Shown: piece by piece, positions 42,353 to 51,508 of the stretch
How the letters are laid out: every line of letters starts with the position of its first letter
Position numbering within the stretch: the first letter of the stretch is position 1
From: Paenibacillus glycanilyticus
GTDB taxonomy: Bacteria > Bacillota > Bacilli > Paenibacillales > Paenibacillaceae
Assembly: GCF_030161375.1 (NCBI RefSeq)
Contig: NZ_BSSQ01000019.1
Coordinates: 287,649-351,648, forward strand
DNA length: 64,000 bases
Direction: 5' to 3'
The notes under the pieces: generated by a model
What the model saw: only the letters and a program-made list of their open reading frames with translations
The model's database searches: none
Told to the model about the DNA's origin: nothing
Position numbers and translations under genes: made by a program

Positions 42353-44839
42353 TCAATTGCGCGGTCTTACCCGGTTCGTCGGCTGCGCCGCATACGGATC
42401 GTCCGGCCAATAATGTTTCGGATACCGCCCCTTCAAATCCTTCTTCACTTCGAAATAAGCCTCATTCCAGAAGCTTCTCAAATCTCTTGTAACTTGTACC
42501 GGCCGCTGGGAGGGCGACAATAGATGCAGCGTCAGAGGAAGCCTGCCCCCAGCAAGTCGCGGCGTTTCACGCAGGCCGAACAACTCCTGGAGCCGTACGG
42601 CGATAAACGGAGCATCCGGATCGCTGTAATCAATGGGAATGCGCGAACCGCTTGGTACGGACATATGCGTTGGTACCTGCTCCTCCAGCTCTTGCCGCTG
42701 TCCCCAGCTAAGCAGGCCTTCAAACAGTTGAACCATATTAAGTTTCTGCAGGTCCGACCGGTTCTTCATGCCGTAGAGATGAGGGAGCAGCCAGTCATGA
42801 ACCGAAGCAAGCAGCGCTTCTTCGGATACGTCCGGCCAACTGCTGTTATGCCGCGCCATTAATAGCATTCTGGCTTGCAGCTGTTTCGCTGCTTTGGACA
42901 TCGGAAGAAGTCCCATCCCCGCTTGGGCGATCCCGTCGGCGAGCGCTTGTGCGATCCGTTCCGGAGCTGGCTGCTGAAGCGGCGTTTCCTTTAATAAAAT
43001 GGCGCCGAGCCGCACTCTCCGGCGGGCGCGGACCGCAAGCGCGGCCGCATCCCATTCCACGGCTTCTTCCACTTGAAACTGCTCGCCCGCCGCCTGCTCC
43101 AGCTTGTCTACTTGAAGTTCGGCAGCCAGCCGAATACGGCTTTCGCCGCCTGCATCATCCAGTTCGCAAGCGGCTAGAAAGGCCATTCGCGACAATGGCT
43201 GAAGCTCGGGTAATACGGCGCCTCTCCCGTTTGCTAATAAATAGCGTCCATCCGTCCTTCTTTGGGCTATTCTGTCCGGGTAGGCCAGCGCGATAAGCAA
43301 TCCAATCTGCGATGGCTCGTTCCAGGTCGAATCATTCTCTCCCCGGCTTGGCTCAAGCATCTGTCTCCACTGTTTCGCTTGTGCCCGTATCCTCTGAACG
43401 GCATTTCGGTCAACCTCCGCCCGTCCATGACGACCATGAAGCGCGTCAAGCCGAAGCTGTACATCCACGGTTCGCTCTTGCGGCAACAGATCGCGTTCGC
43501 TCAATAATGCGGCAAGCTCGCATGCTTCGGCCGTCAAATTCAGTTCTTCCGCCTTAAGCAGCATAAAACCTAATCTCGGGTGAAGACCCAGCCGCGCAAT
43601 ACGATTGCCCCAGCCGGTAGTGCGGCCTTCCCCATCCAGCGCATGCAGCAGCATCAGAAGCTCCCTTGCTTGACGATAGGAGGCTTCAGGAGGAGCATCC
43701 AGCCACATCAATTCACCGGGATCGGCAACGCCCCATACGGACAATTCGAGCGCAAGAGGAGCCAAATCGGCTTCCAGCAGCTCGGGCGTGTTTTGCAACG
43801 GCAAATAAGGATGTTCCAATTCGGTCCACAATCGATAGCAAATTCCGGGCGCTAGCCTTCCCGCGCGTCCTCTCCGCTGATCAGCGGAAGCTTGCGATAC
43901 TGGCGTTGTCTCTAATCTTGTCATTCCCGTGCGGGGAGAGAAACGCGGAACCCGCATTAGTCCGCTGTCGACTACGACGCGTATGCCTTCTACCGTTAAG
44001 CTCGATTCGGCTATGGAAGTGGCAAGCACGACTTTCCGCTCCCCATCCTTGCAAGGAGCAACCGCGGCATCCTGCGCCTCCAGCGACAGATTGCCATGCA
44101 ATTCGGCAATCCGCACCTGCGGGGGAAGACCTGATTGAGCAAGAATACTTGCCGTGCGGCGAATCTCGCCCACTCCGGGCAGGAATACAAGCACGTCGCC
44201 TTCCTGTTCGCGAATTGCTTGAATGATAGTCGAAGCCACATGCGGTTCTACTTTCCCTTCCATTCTAGAAGCGCGGTAACGCGTCTCGACGGGAAACATT
44301 CGTCCGCTGCTCCGGATAACCGGCGCGCCGCCCAACAATTCGGATACCGGCTCCGCATTCAGCGTTGCCGACATAACCATGAGCCGCAGATCCTCCCGCA
44401 GGAGCATCTGGGATTGCAGCGCTAAAGCGAGACCAAGATCACCGTGCAGATGACGCTCATGGAACTCGTCGAACAGCACCGCGCCAACTTGTTCCAGCCC
44501 TTGATCCTCCTGCAGCATGCGGGTTAATACGCCTTCGGTAACGACTTCGATTCTTGTCTTGGCACTAACCTTCGTATCCAGCCTCACGCGGTACCCGACG
44601 GTTTCGCCAACCTTCTCGCCGAGCGTTCCCGCCATAAATTTGGCAGCGGAACGGGCAGCCAGCCGCCGCGGTTCGAGCATGATGATCTTTCGCCCGGCAA
44701 GCCAAGGCTCCCCCAGCAGCGCCAGCGGAACGCGCGTCGTTTTGCCGGCGCCAGGTTCTGCGATTAATACGGCATTCGTCCCTTCCCGCAAAGCCCGCAA
44801 TACTTCAGGCAGCACGGCATCTATCGGCAGTTGATTCAT
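42353..44839 (-). CDS. hrpB: ATP-dependent helicase HrpB
   Basis: DEAH-box helicase of 828 aa. Motifs: Walker A GAGKTT at 30-35, DEFH at 124-127 in place of DEAH, SAT (MVMSATLNAE), and motif VI QRRGRAGRLAPG. The helicase-associated HA2 domain and the HrpB-specific C-terminal domain follow, ending in YPKHYWPDDP, a marker of true HrpB. The substrate is unclear and it is non-essential where tested. The upstream region has the AT-rich repeats listed separately. Confidence 0.93.
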   Translation of the reverse strand: MNQLPIDAVLPEVLRALREGTNAVLIAEPGAGKTTRVPLALLGEPWLAGRKIIMLEPRRLAARSAAKFMAGTLGEKVGETVGYRVRLDTKVSAKTRIEVVTEGVLTRMLQEDQGLEQVGAVLFDEFHERHLHGDLGLALALQSQMLLREDLRLMVMSATLNAEPVSELLGGAPVIRSSGRMFPVETRYRASRMEGKVEPHVASTIIQAIREQEGDVLVFLPGVGEIRRTASILAQSGLPPQVRIAELHGNLSLEAQDAAVAPCKDGERKVVLATSIAESSLTVEGIRVVVDSGLMRVPRFSPRTGMTRLETTPVSQASADQRRGRAGRLAPGICYRLWTELEHPYLPLQNTPELLEADLAPLALELSVWGVADPGELMWLDAPPEASYRQARELLMLLHALDGEGRTTGWGNRIARLGLHPRLGFMLLKAEELNLTAEACELAALLSERDLLPQERTVDVQLRLDALHGRHGRAEVDRNAVQRIRAQAKQWRQMLEPSRGENDSTWNEPSQIGLLIALAYPDRIAQRRTDGRYLLANGRGAVLPELQPLSRMAFLAACELDDAGGESRIRLAAELQVDKLEQAAGEQFQVEEAVEWDAAALAVRARRRVRLGAILLKETPLQQPAPERIAQALADGIAQAGMGLLPMSKAAKQLQARMLLMARHNSSWPDVSEEALLASVHDWLLPHLYGMKNRSDLQKLNMVQLFEGLLSWGQRQELEEQVPTHMSVPSGSRIPIDYSDPDAPFIAVRLQELFGLRETPRLAGGRLPLTLHLLSPSQRPVQVTRDLRSFWNEAYFEVKKDLKGRYPKHYWPDDPYAAQPTNRVRPRN

Positions 44840-44890
44840 AGATTTCCCCGTTCCTTCTCTATCTCAATAAATATGTATAAACAAATCGCA

Positions 44891-44947
44891 TTAATTAATG
44901 TGGTTAATCAACTTTAATTAATGACGTGAATCTTTTTTTAATTAATG
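44891..44947. repeat. three AT-rich direct repeats upstream of hrpB
   Basis: TTAATTAATG occurs at 44891-44900, 44914-44923 and 44938-44947, a spacing of 23 and 24 nt, in the gap between hrpB and the glycosidase-like gene. The middle copy extends to a 16-nt match with 39889-39904 at the 3' end of helD. Confidence 0.7.
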
Positions 44948-44954
44948 CCATAAA

Positions 44955-45773
44955 TTATTTGATCAACCTGATCATTTGAACGACCGGCCGACGGTCACCG
45001 GTTAATACCTTCTCTTTGGACTTGAGCTGCGAAGAGCCGTCGCCGTCGAGGAATATCCCCTCTTCCAGCTTGCCCTTGCCGACTGTTTCCAGAATGGCCT
45101 CGCGAAAGGATTCCAAAGAGCCTTTTGTACTGCTAACAATCAAATACAGTTTTCCCTCACGGTCGAATACCGCTGCGGAGCGAAAACGATTGTCATCCGG
45201 GTACGGCGCATGTTCCAACTCCGCCTGCTTCTCCCACTCCGAATCTTGCCCCAGACTCATGCTGATTCCGCCTTGTGCCCAGTATCTTGCGGAGTCCGAT
45301 ACTATTAACTCTGAACGCTTGCGCACGACTTGTACGGACAGTCGATCGGTCGCGCCGTCCCACACCAATGTGCCGCGCGCGTACTTGGTGTTTTCCTCGC
45401 CGGAACCGTACTGCCCTAGCGGTCCGTTAACCGGCATGCCATCCACAACCGCCATGCTGAGCAGCGCCTCCTGATAAAAAAATCCACCGTTCACCCCATA
45501 ATAAGACGACAGCGCCACATTGTTCTGAATGGATGCAAGCGTGACGTTAGACGGGTTTGTCTCCAGAACATGCAGTTTCATCCCGTTGGATGCTTCCAGC
45601 TCTATATAGACGTAGCCTGTAGGATAATGTTCATTTCGCGACAAGCCATCACTCTTGATGAAGAGCAAATAAATCATGCCCGCAAACATCAGCCCCAATA
45701 GAACCAAAATAACGGCCATTACCCCAGCGATGGACAACTTCCTTGTGCGTCCATTCATCGACAGCTTCTCCAT
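44955..45773 (-). CDS. phosphodiester glycosidase-family (NAGPA) membrane-anchored protein
   Basis: Protein of 272 aa with a single N-terminal membrane helix (about 14-38) and an extracytoplasmic NAGPA domain, named for the enzyme that uncovers mannose-6-phosphate; bacterial members include YigE-like and exopolysaccharide-associated proteins. Seen: VNGGFFYQEALLSMAVVDG early in the domain, and the late GIFLDGDGSSQL, the family D-G-G-S-type catalytic signature. It probably acts on wall or capsule phosphodiester linkages, but no substrate is known. Confidence 0.85.
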   Translation of the reverse strand: MEKLSMNGRTRKLSIAGVMAVILVLLGLMFAGMIYLLFIKSDGLSRNEHYPTGYVYIELEASNGMKLHVLETNPSNVTLASIQNNVALSSYYGVNGGFFYQEALLSMAVVDGMPVNGPLGQYGSGEENTKYARGTLVWDGATDRLSVQVVRKRSELIVSDSARYWAQGGISMSLGQDSEWEKQAELEHAPYPDDNRFRSAAVFDREGKLYLIVSSTKGSLESFREAILETVGKGKLEEGIFLDGDGSSQLKSKEKVLTGDRRPVVQMIRLIK

Positions 45774-45808
45774 GGCTACCCCAATCCATAACGAAAATTA
45801 CCTTTTCC

Positions 45809-46762
45809 TTAATCAAACCAGCCTTTTTTTCGGAACCAGATATACATCGCCACGCCAATAAGGCCCATAAAACCCAATAAGCCAAAATAACCCCAATGCC
45901 AGCTAAGCTCCGGCATATTGTTGAAGTTCATGCCGTATATGCCGGCCAAAAAGGTGAGCGGCATAAAGATCGTCGTAATGACGGTCAAAGTCTTCATAAT
46001 CCCATTCATCCGGTTCGAATTGTAGGACATAAAGCTGTCGCGCAAATCGGCCGTCATCTCGCGCGAGGCATCCGTCATCTCCGTGAGCTTCAACAGATGG
46101 TCGTAAATATCCCGGTAGAACGCCAAATAACCGGTTAAACCATCTATACGTTCCGTATTTAGCGTACGGTATAACAAATCCCGCATCGGCAAGATGGTTT
46201 TGCGGAGGCGCAGCAGCCTCGAACGAATGTTGAAAATTTCATCCATCGTCATCTGGTTCGAGCTGTCGCTTCCGCTGCCGATCTCCATATCGAGCACTTG
46301 TTCCTCCAGCTCCTGCACGGCAGGAAAATACCGGTCAACAAGCTGATCGATGATCATATAGGCGGCAAATAAATAGCCGTCGTCGCCAAGCTTGGAAGCC
46401 GATTGAATTTTGTTCCATGCTTCATTAATCTCTTCGGAGTTCTTCACGTGATAAGTGACGATAAACCGGGGGCCGATAAATAAATTGACCTCTTGAACCT
46501 CCAGGCTGCTTGGATCGATAGAATGCAGCACGAAAAAATGCGTATCGTCATAATGGTCTAGCTTGGGCCGCTGCAGCAAGTGGCAACAGTCTTCGATCGC
46601 AAGCGGATGAAAGTGAAAGTAAGTATCCAGTAGTTTGGTCTCCGCCACTACCGGCTCGCTGAAATCAAACCAATACCAGTCCAGATCCAGCTGCTTCAAC
46701 TCATCCAGCTTGATGTCGTTCATCCATGTTTTTTGTTTCGTATAGCCTTTAATCCGAATCAT
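45809..46762 (-). CDS. corA: CorA-type magnesium/divalent cation transporter
   Basis: Pentameric channel subunit of 317 aa: large cytosolic N-terminal domain, long stalk helix, and two C-terminal helices with the selectivity motif YGMNFNNMPE between them, ending in a basic KKGW tail. ATG 46762 is chosen since GGAGG lies 8 nt upstream; earlier TTG and ATG codons in frame lack a ribosome site. Confidence 0.93.
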   Translation of the reverse strand: MIRIKGYTKQKTWMNDIKLDELKQLDLDWYWFDFSEPVVAETKLLDTYFHFHPLAIEDCCHLLQRPKLDHYDDTHFFVLHSIDPSSLEVQEVNLFIGPRFIVTYHVKNSEEINEAWNKIQSASKLGDDGYLFAAYMIIDQLVDRYFPAVQELEEQVLDMEIGSGSDSSNQMTMDEIFNIRSRLLRLRKTILPMRDLLYRTLNTERIDGLTGYLAFYRDIYDHLLKLTEMTDASREMTADLRDSFMSYNSNRMNGIMKTLTVITTIFMPLTFLAGIYGMNFNNMPELSWHWGYFGLLGFMGLIGVAMYIWFRKKGWFD

Positions 46763-46829
46763 TGCCTTATCCTCCATCGCAATCAACGATTCTCTTATTC
46801 TAACGCGTTCAGGTCAATCTGTAAAAAAG

Positions 46830-46859
46830 TTGCATCGCTCAAAAAAGTCATGCTATCAT
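46830..46859 (+). promoter_or_regulatory. probable sigma-A promoter of gluQ
   Basis: TTGCAT (46830-46835), an 18-nt spacer and TATCAT (46854-46859), about 28 nt before the start codon. Confidence 0.55.
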
Positions 46860-46887
46860 CGGTGTCAACAAAGGAGAGTTGATCGGG

Positions 46888-47856
46888 ATGTCAAATATAC
46901 GCGGACGCTTCGCGCCTACGCCGTCCGGTCTGATGCATGTGGGCAACGCTTGGGCAGCATTGCTTGCCTGGCTGCAGATCCGAAGCCAAGACGGTAAGTT
47001 CGTACTCCGGATGGAGGATATCGACGGGCCAAGATGCCGGCCCGAGCTAGCCGAGCAAGCGCTCGCCGATCTTCGCTGGCTTGGACTTGATTGGGATGAA
47101 GGTCCTGATACCGGAGGGCCCCATGCCCCTTATACGCAAAGCGAGAGAATCTCCTTCTATGAAGAGGCCATAGACAAATTAAACAAGTCCGGCTTGCTGT
47201 ATCCCTGCTTCTGCAGCCGGGCGGAGCTGCTAGCCGTTGCCAGCGCACCGCATGGCTTGTCTTCGGAGGGTCCTTCTTATGCGGGAACTTGCCGCCACTT
47301 AACACCAGAAGAGCGTCAGGCGCGGCAGCACTCCAAAGCACCGTCCTTGAGGTTTAAGATCGACGGCGGCAGATCTGTCATCTTCGAGGACGGAATATTG
47401 GGGAAACAACAGTCCACGCCGGGAGCAGGCGGCGATTTTGTCGTTCGCCGGGCTGACGGCATTATCAGCTATCAGCTCGCCGTCGTGATGGACGATGCCG
47501 CTATGCGAATCACGGACGTTCTGCGCGGAGCCGATCTCCTCGACTCTACGCCTCGCCAGATCTTGCTCTATGAAGCGCTTGGCCTACCTGTTCCCCGGTT
47601 CGCCCATGTACCGCTCTTGATGGGCGAAGACGGGAAACGTCTTGCTAAACGGCATGGCGATACTTCGCTATCCGGGCTTAAAGCTGCCGGCGTAAAGCCG
47701 GAACGAATTGTCGGGTGGCTGGCTTATCTCGCCGGACAAGTTGAACGGTATGAACCGCTTGCCGCAAACGAACTAATCCGGTCATTCGATCCGATACGGA
47801 TCCCCAAGGAACCGATTACCATTCATGATGGTTTGATGAAGCAACTTTTTAATTAA
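46888..47856 (+). CDS. gluQ: glutamyl-Q tRNA(Asp) synthetase
   Basis: Truncated glutamyl-tRNA synthetase paralogue of 322 aa that attaches glutamate to queuosine in tRNA(Asp) rather than to a tRNA 3' end. The catalytic core has the HIGH-equivalent H17-V-G-N in TPSGLMHVGN and a KMSKS-like KRLAKRHGD. It has the GluQRS zinc site (YPCFCSR followed by YAGTCRH) and lacks the anticodon-binding domain of GltX. AAAGGAG favours the ATG at 46888 over a TTG nine nt upstream. It stands alone on the plus strand. Confidence 0.9.
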   Translation: MSNIRGRFAPTPSGLMHVGNAWAALLAWLQIRSQDGKFVLRMEDIDGPRCRPELAEQALADLRWLGLDWDEGPDTGGPHAPYTQSERISFYEEAIDKLNKSGLLYPCFCSRAELLAVASAPHGLSSEGPSYAGTCRHLTPEERQARQHSKAPSLRFKIDGGRSVIFEDGILGKQQSTPGAGGDFVVRRADGIISYQLAVVMDDAAMRITDVLRGADLLDSTPRQILLYEALGLPVPRFAHVPLLMGEDGKRLAKRHGDTSLSGLKAAGVKPERIVGWLAYLAGQVERYEPLAANELIRSFDPIRIPKEPITIHDGLMKQLFN

Positions 47857-47866
47857 CATGATTAAA

Positions 47867-47926
47867 CAACACGAGAGCTTTTTCCAGCCCCTCATGTACG
47901 GTGAGTTGGAATCAGCTCTCGTGTTG
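47867..47926. terminator. long inverted repeat between gluQ and cbiZ, probable bidirectional terminator
   Basis: A 13-bp perfect inverted repeat (47867-47879 with 47914-47926) contains further inner pairing and spans the cbiZ stop codon. T-runs are weak on both strands, so termination would be modest. Confidence 0.5.
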
Positions 47927-48622
47927 TGTCCGGCAAGCTTCCAGCACCGTCTCATATACGAGACGGCCTATTGCGTTGCCAATCGTTGTTGCCGTTCCGG
48001 CGTAAGCATGAACGGCGGAATAGACCGCATTGCCGCTTACTCCGACGACTACCGTATCAGTTGTTGTTCCCGTGGCGATCCGGTTAGTCTCCGAATCATT
48101 TAACTGCAAATCCTGCAAGGCTGCCGCTTTGGCTTCCGCATACGTAATAACCGCGTTGGTCATGGCCGATTCCGTCATTTGACCATCTACAAGTAGAACC
48201 GTATTGATGGTGCCAGCCGAATACGCAGAGAACGTATTTCTTGGCAACCCTGCTCTCGCGGCATTGCGGGTACCCGCCGTGGTGACGCAAACCAACTTGA
48301 AGCAGTCGCCTTCCATTTCGGCTACGGAAGCATGCGTGAGTTTCGCTGCGGTAAGCAATCCTATTGTGCGTTCTGGCGCATATCCCCAGGTTGCCAATTG
48401 GTCGGATGTGTCCTTGGCAGGATCCGTTCCCGCATAATCTAGCGGTACCTTCCAATTCACGATGGTATCCGCCTCGGCTAATCCTCCGGTATGAATCGCA
48501 TTACTTAACGTCGTTAATTTTCTTGGACTATGGATAACTACACGGTCTTCTAACAGCCGTAACCATACGCCTTCCCATATCTTCGAATCATATTTATCTC
48601 CTTGGCGAAACGGCTGACTCAC
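47912..48622 (-). CDS. cbiZ: adenosylcobinamide amidohydrolase
   Basis: Cleaves the aminopropanol arm of adenosylcobinamide to adenosylcobyric acid, letting the cell remodel foreign corrinoids. It is 236 aa, with the CbiZ pattern LLTAAKLTHASVAE, a VCVTTAGTRNAARAG region and a late VGVSGNAVYSAVHAYAGT stretch. GTG 48622 is chosen because it overlaps the cobD stop as GTGA and has GGAGG 10 nt upstream. It is the last gene of the cobalamin operon, and the inverted repeat spans its stop. Confidence 0.88.
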   Translation of the reverse strand: MSQPFRQGDKYDSKIWEGVWLRLLEDRVVIHSPRKLTTLSNAIHTGGLAEADTIVNWKVPLDYAGTDPAKDTSDQLATWGYAPERTIGLLTAAKLTHASVAEMEGDCFKLVCVTTAGTRNAARAGLPRNTFSAYSAGTINTVLLVDGQMTESAMTNAVITYAEAKAAALQDLQLNDSETNRIATGTTTDTVVVGVSGNAVYSAVHAYAGTATTIGNAIGRLVYETVLEACRTQHES

Positions 48623-49710
48623 GCTCTCCCAGCCTCCCGAAACTTCGACAAACACCGGCCCAGCGCTTCAAGCAGCCATTCATTCTGATGCCGGAGCTTC
48701 ACCGCAAAGCGGCAATACGATTCATCGAGGCCAATGAAATGCGAAGCATCGCGGATCAGTAGTCCCATTCGTCCCATTTCGTATTGCAGAGTGGCAGCTG
48801 TTAACCCCGGAACGCCCGGCAGCTGTACGAGCAAATAATTGACGTTCCCGGGAATAACCCGAAGTCCAAGCCCCTCCAGCTTCTGAATGAGCCACGGTTT
48901 CTCTTCCTGCAGCCAATTCATCGTGCGAAGCGCGTAATCTTTCTCCTCCAACACCGCTTCTCCAATCTGTTGCGCCAACGAATTAACGCTCCATGGCACT
49001 TGAAGCCTCCGCATCGCCGCAATCTGCTGGGGAGCCCCAACCATATAGCCGAGGCGAATGCCGGGAATCGCATAAAATTTCGTCATGGACCGGATGACGA
49101 ACAACCGTTCATGGTTAGCCGCTTCCCTAATAAGCGTAAGCTTCTCTTCTTCCGGAATAAAATCCATAAAAGCTTCGTCAACGACAACCGTTGCCCCATT
49201 ATAGACCAGCTTCATAATAAGAGCGGGATCAACGAGTTGTCCCGTAGGATTATTTGGCGAGCCAATCATGTAAAATTTCGCTTTAGACTGTTCTGCCATC
49301 GACTCCGTTAATTCAAACGAATTGTCCGAAGAAAGCATAATCGGTTCGATCTTGCCGCCTGACTTCATCACAGCGTCGCCATACTCCGTAAAGCATGGAT
49401 AAGCCAATGCGGTAACCGGAGGCTTTAAAGCCCTTACAACCAGATCAATCAGCTCGGCAGCCCCGTTGCCGATCATGATCGATTGTTCGTCTACGCGGTG
49501 CAGCCGCGCGAGCTTGCTCCTCAGCCCCCTCACGGCCGGATCGGGATACCGGTCGATCTGCTCCGCATAATGAACAAGCACGCGTCTAACGCCATCAGGC
49601 GGGCCATATGGATTCATATTCGAACTGAAATCAATAAATTGCCGGGCAGGGAACCCAAAGGTCTCCTCCGCCGTTCTTAAATCTCCTCCGTGTCCATAAC
49701 GTTCCAGCAT
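48619..49710 (-). CDS. cobD: L-threonine-O-3-phosphate decarboxylase / histidinol-phosphate aminotransferase-like
   Basis: PLP enzyme making (R)-1-amino-2-propanol phosphate, the linker of cobalamin. Length 363 aa, aminotransferase class I fold, beginning MLERYGHGGDLRTA as typical for threonine-phosphate decarboxylases and not histidinol-phosphate aminotransferases. SPNNPTGQ, VDEAFMDF and the Schiff-base Lys211 in SMTKFYAIPGIRLGY are present. ATG 49710 has GGGGG 7 nt upstream, better than the ATG seven codons earlier. Its product feeds CbiB in the same operon. Confidence 0.9.
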   Translation of the reverse strand: MLERYGHGGDLRTAEETFGFPARQFIDFSSNMNPYGPPDGVRRVLVHYAEQIDRYPDPAVRGLRSKLARLHRVDEQSIMIGNGAAELIDLVVRALKPPVTALAYPCFTEYGDAVMKSGGKIEPIMLSSDNSFELTESMAEQSKAKFYMIGSPNNPTGQLVDPALIMKLVYNGATVVVDEAFMDFIPEEEKLTLIREAANHERLFVIRSMTKFYAIPGIRLGYMVGAPQQIAAMRRLQVPWSVNSLAQQIGEAVLEEKDYALRTMNWLQEEKPWLIQKLEGLGLRVIPGNVNYLLVQLPGVPGLTAATLQYEMGRMGLLIRDASHFIGLDESYCRFAVKLRHQNEWLLEALGRCLSKFREAGRA

Positions 49711-49733
49711 GCCAATTCCCCCTCTTCCCATCG

Positions 49734-50546
49734 TTAAATAACGCGAATCGCCAGCAAAGCCGCAAACAATAAAACGGCTTCCACCGCTTCATTCATGGCA
49801 CCGTACGTATCTCCCGTCAAACCGCCAAGCTTGCGGTTAAGCCACATGGCCATAAGCGAGCCCGTAACAATCGTCAAGATCAAACAACCCGCCACAATGC
49901 TCAGCGTTTCCAGCCCATCTAAACCGTTAAGAGACAAACATACTAGCGATATTAGAATCGCCAGTACCAAACCCGTTGCCACATGCCGCCTTGAAGCCAA
50001 ATGAAACAAGGCTCCTATGCCTTCCCCTTGCCGGGCGTTCGGCCAATCCGCAATAGCCGCTCCCATCCACCATCTGCTCCACACGGGGATGATCAGGAGC
50101 AAGGATAACCGATGCGTACTGTCGCCAAGGCTCAACCACTCGTCAAGTACGGAAAATTTGAAAAGCAGCAGCAATACCGCCGCGATAACCCCCATCGCCC
50201 CTACTCGGCTGTCCTTCATAATTTCCAACATTCGCTCGCGGGAACGGTGACTTAGTACGCCGTCCGCCGTATCCATCCAGCCATCCAGATGCAGGCCACC
50301 GCTAAGGGCTGTCCAAATCGCAAGCAGCAATACCGCTGCCGGCATGGATGGGGAGACTAGCTCCAGAAGGGCAAACCCGCCAACTAATACAGCCCCAACG
50401 ATGACACCGGCAGCCGGAAAATAAATAACGGTCCGCGCCAGCATTACCGGTTCGAACGGAACGGCAACCGGCACAGGAATCCGGGTAAGAAACTGGAGCG
50501 CCAGAGCGACCGCTTGTCCATGCTTTTTTAGAACAGAATTAACCAT
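49734..50546 (-). CDS. cobS: adenosylcobinamide-GDP ribazoletransferase
   Basis: Cobalamin (5'-phosphate) synthase joining adenosylcobinamide-GDP with alpha-ribazole, the last assembly step. Membrane protein of 270 aa with six or more helices. The CobS signature GGLHLDGWMDTADG lies at 83-96 and GDTYGAMNEAVE near the end. Its start overlaps the cbiB stop by 19 nt. Confidence 0.93.
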   Translation of the reverse strand: MVNSVLKKHGQAVALALQFLTRIPVPVAVPFEPVMLARTVIYFPAAGVIVGAVLVGGFALLELVSPSMPAAVLLLAIWTALSGGLHLDGWMDTADGVLSHRSRERMLEIMKDSRVGAMGVIAAVLLLLFKFSVLDEWLSLGDSTHRLSLLLIIPVWSRWWMGAAIADWPNARQGEGIGALFHLASRRHVATGLVLAILISLVCLSLNGLDGLETLSIVAGCLILTIVTGSLMAMWLNRKLGGLTGDTYGAMNEAVEAVLLFAALLAIRVI

Positions 50547-51508
50547 AAGCCCAACACTCCAGCCATCATAAGAATACTAACCGTATACAAGAGCCGGACG
50601 GACCGGACGATATCGTAAGGGTCCAGCGCTCTAAGCGGCCAGCCCATCCTGGCGCGTTCGCTTGGCTGTCCAAAATACGAATTGATTCCGCCCAGTTCAA
50701 TCCCAAGCGCGCCGGCTACCGCTGACTCCGGGATTCCGCTGTTTGGACTGGGATGGCGATGGGCAAATTGGCGCATGGATGCCCAAGATCGCGATGCGGA
50801 CATCCCCCGGTTGAGATAGGCCGCAATAATCAACAGGAGTCCTGTGAGTCGTGCCGGAATATAATTCAATCCGTCATCCGTACGGGCGGAACACCAACCA
50901 AAGTTAACATAACGCTCATTACGGTAACCAACCATGGAATCAAGCGTATTTCCAGCTCTGTAGAACATGGCGAGCGGCGCACCGCCAATAAGAGCAAATA
51001 GGATGGGCGACACAAAAGCATCCACCGTATTTTCGGCAACCGTCTCCACGGCCGCTCTTGAAGCTTCGGACGGCGACAAATGCGCCGTATCTCGGCCAAC
51101 GATGTAACCAACGTATTTACGCGCTTCTTCCAAGCGCCCGGCAATTAAGGGACGATACACAAGCATGGCGGCGTCCCTAAGCCCCTTCACGGCTATAGTG
51201 GTCGAGATAAACCAAGCGCTGACCGCATAACCGAGCCATGGATGAATCCATGCTGCAACAGCCGTAATTCCCCATATGACAACAAAAGATATAACAAGCG
51301 TCACTACGGTTAGAAGGATACCGCGGTATTTCACCTGCCGTGCGCTCCTACCCGCTTCATTCCTGCGCAGCAGCGTCTCCAGCATGCGAATAAGCCGACC
51401 CATCCAAATCACGGGATGGGTCGGCCATTTCGGATCGCCGATGATCCAGTCTATCCCGATTGCGGCGGCGATCAGAAGCAACGTTTCTTGCAGCGAATAA
51501 AAGATCAT
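50528..51508 (-). CDS. cbiB: adenosylcobinamide-phosphate synthase
   Basis: Membrane enzyme that attaches aminopropanol phosphate to adenosylcobyric acid, 326 aa with about five helices. Seen: DWIIGDPKWPTHPVIWMGRLI at the N-terminus, the VETVAENTVDAFVSPILFALIGG stretch (in part) and HPSPNSGIPESAVAGALGI. ATG 51508 overlaps the cobU stop as ATGA, so it is favoured over an ATG four codons earlier. It joins the CobD product with cobyric acid, which CbiZ can supply. Confidence 0.93.
   Translation of the reverse strand: MIFYSLQETLLLIAAAIGIDWIIGDPKWPTHPVIWMGRLIRMLETLLRRNEAGRSARQVKYRGILLTVVTLVISFVVIWGITAVAAWIHPWLGYAVSAWFISTTIAVKGLRDAAMLVYRPLIAGRLEEARKYVGYIVGRDTAHLSPSEASRAAVETVAENTVDAFVSPILFALIGGAPLAMFYRAGNTLDSMVGYRNERYVNFGWCSARTDDGLNYIPARLTGLLLIIAAYLNRGMSASRSWASMRQFAHRHPSPNSGIPESAVAGALGIELGGINSYFGQPSERARMGWPLRALDPYDIVRSVRLLYTVSILMMAGVLGLWLILF

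Noticed and set aside
44011..44425. Small frames on both strands inside hrpB
   Set aside because: They are shadows of the helicase core, whose motifs run unbroken through the region.
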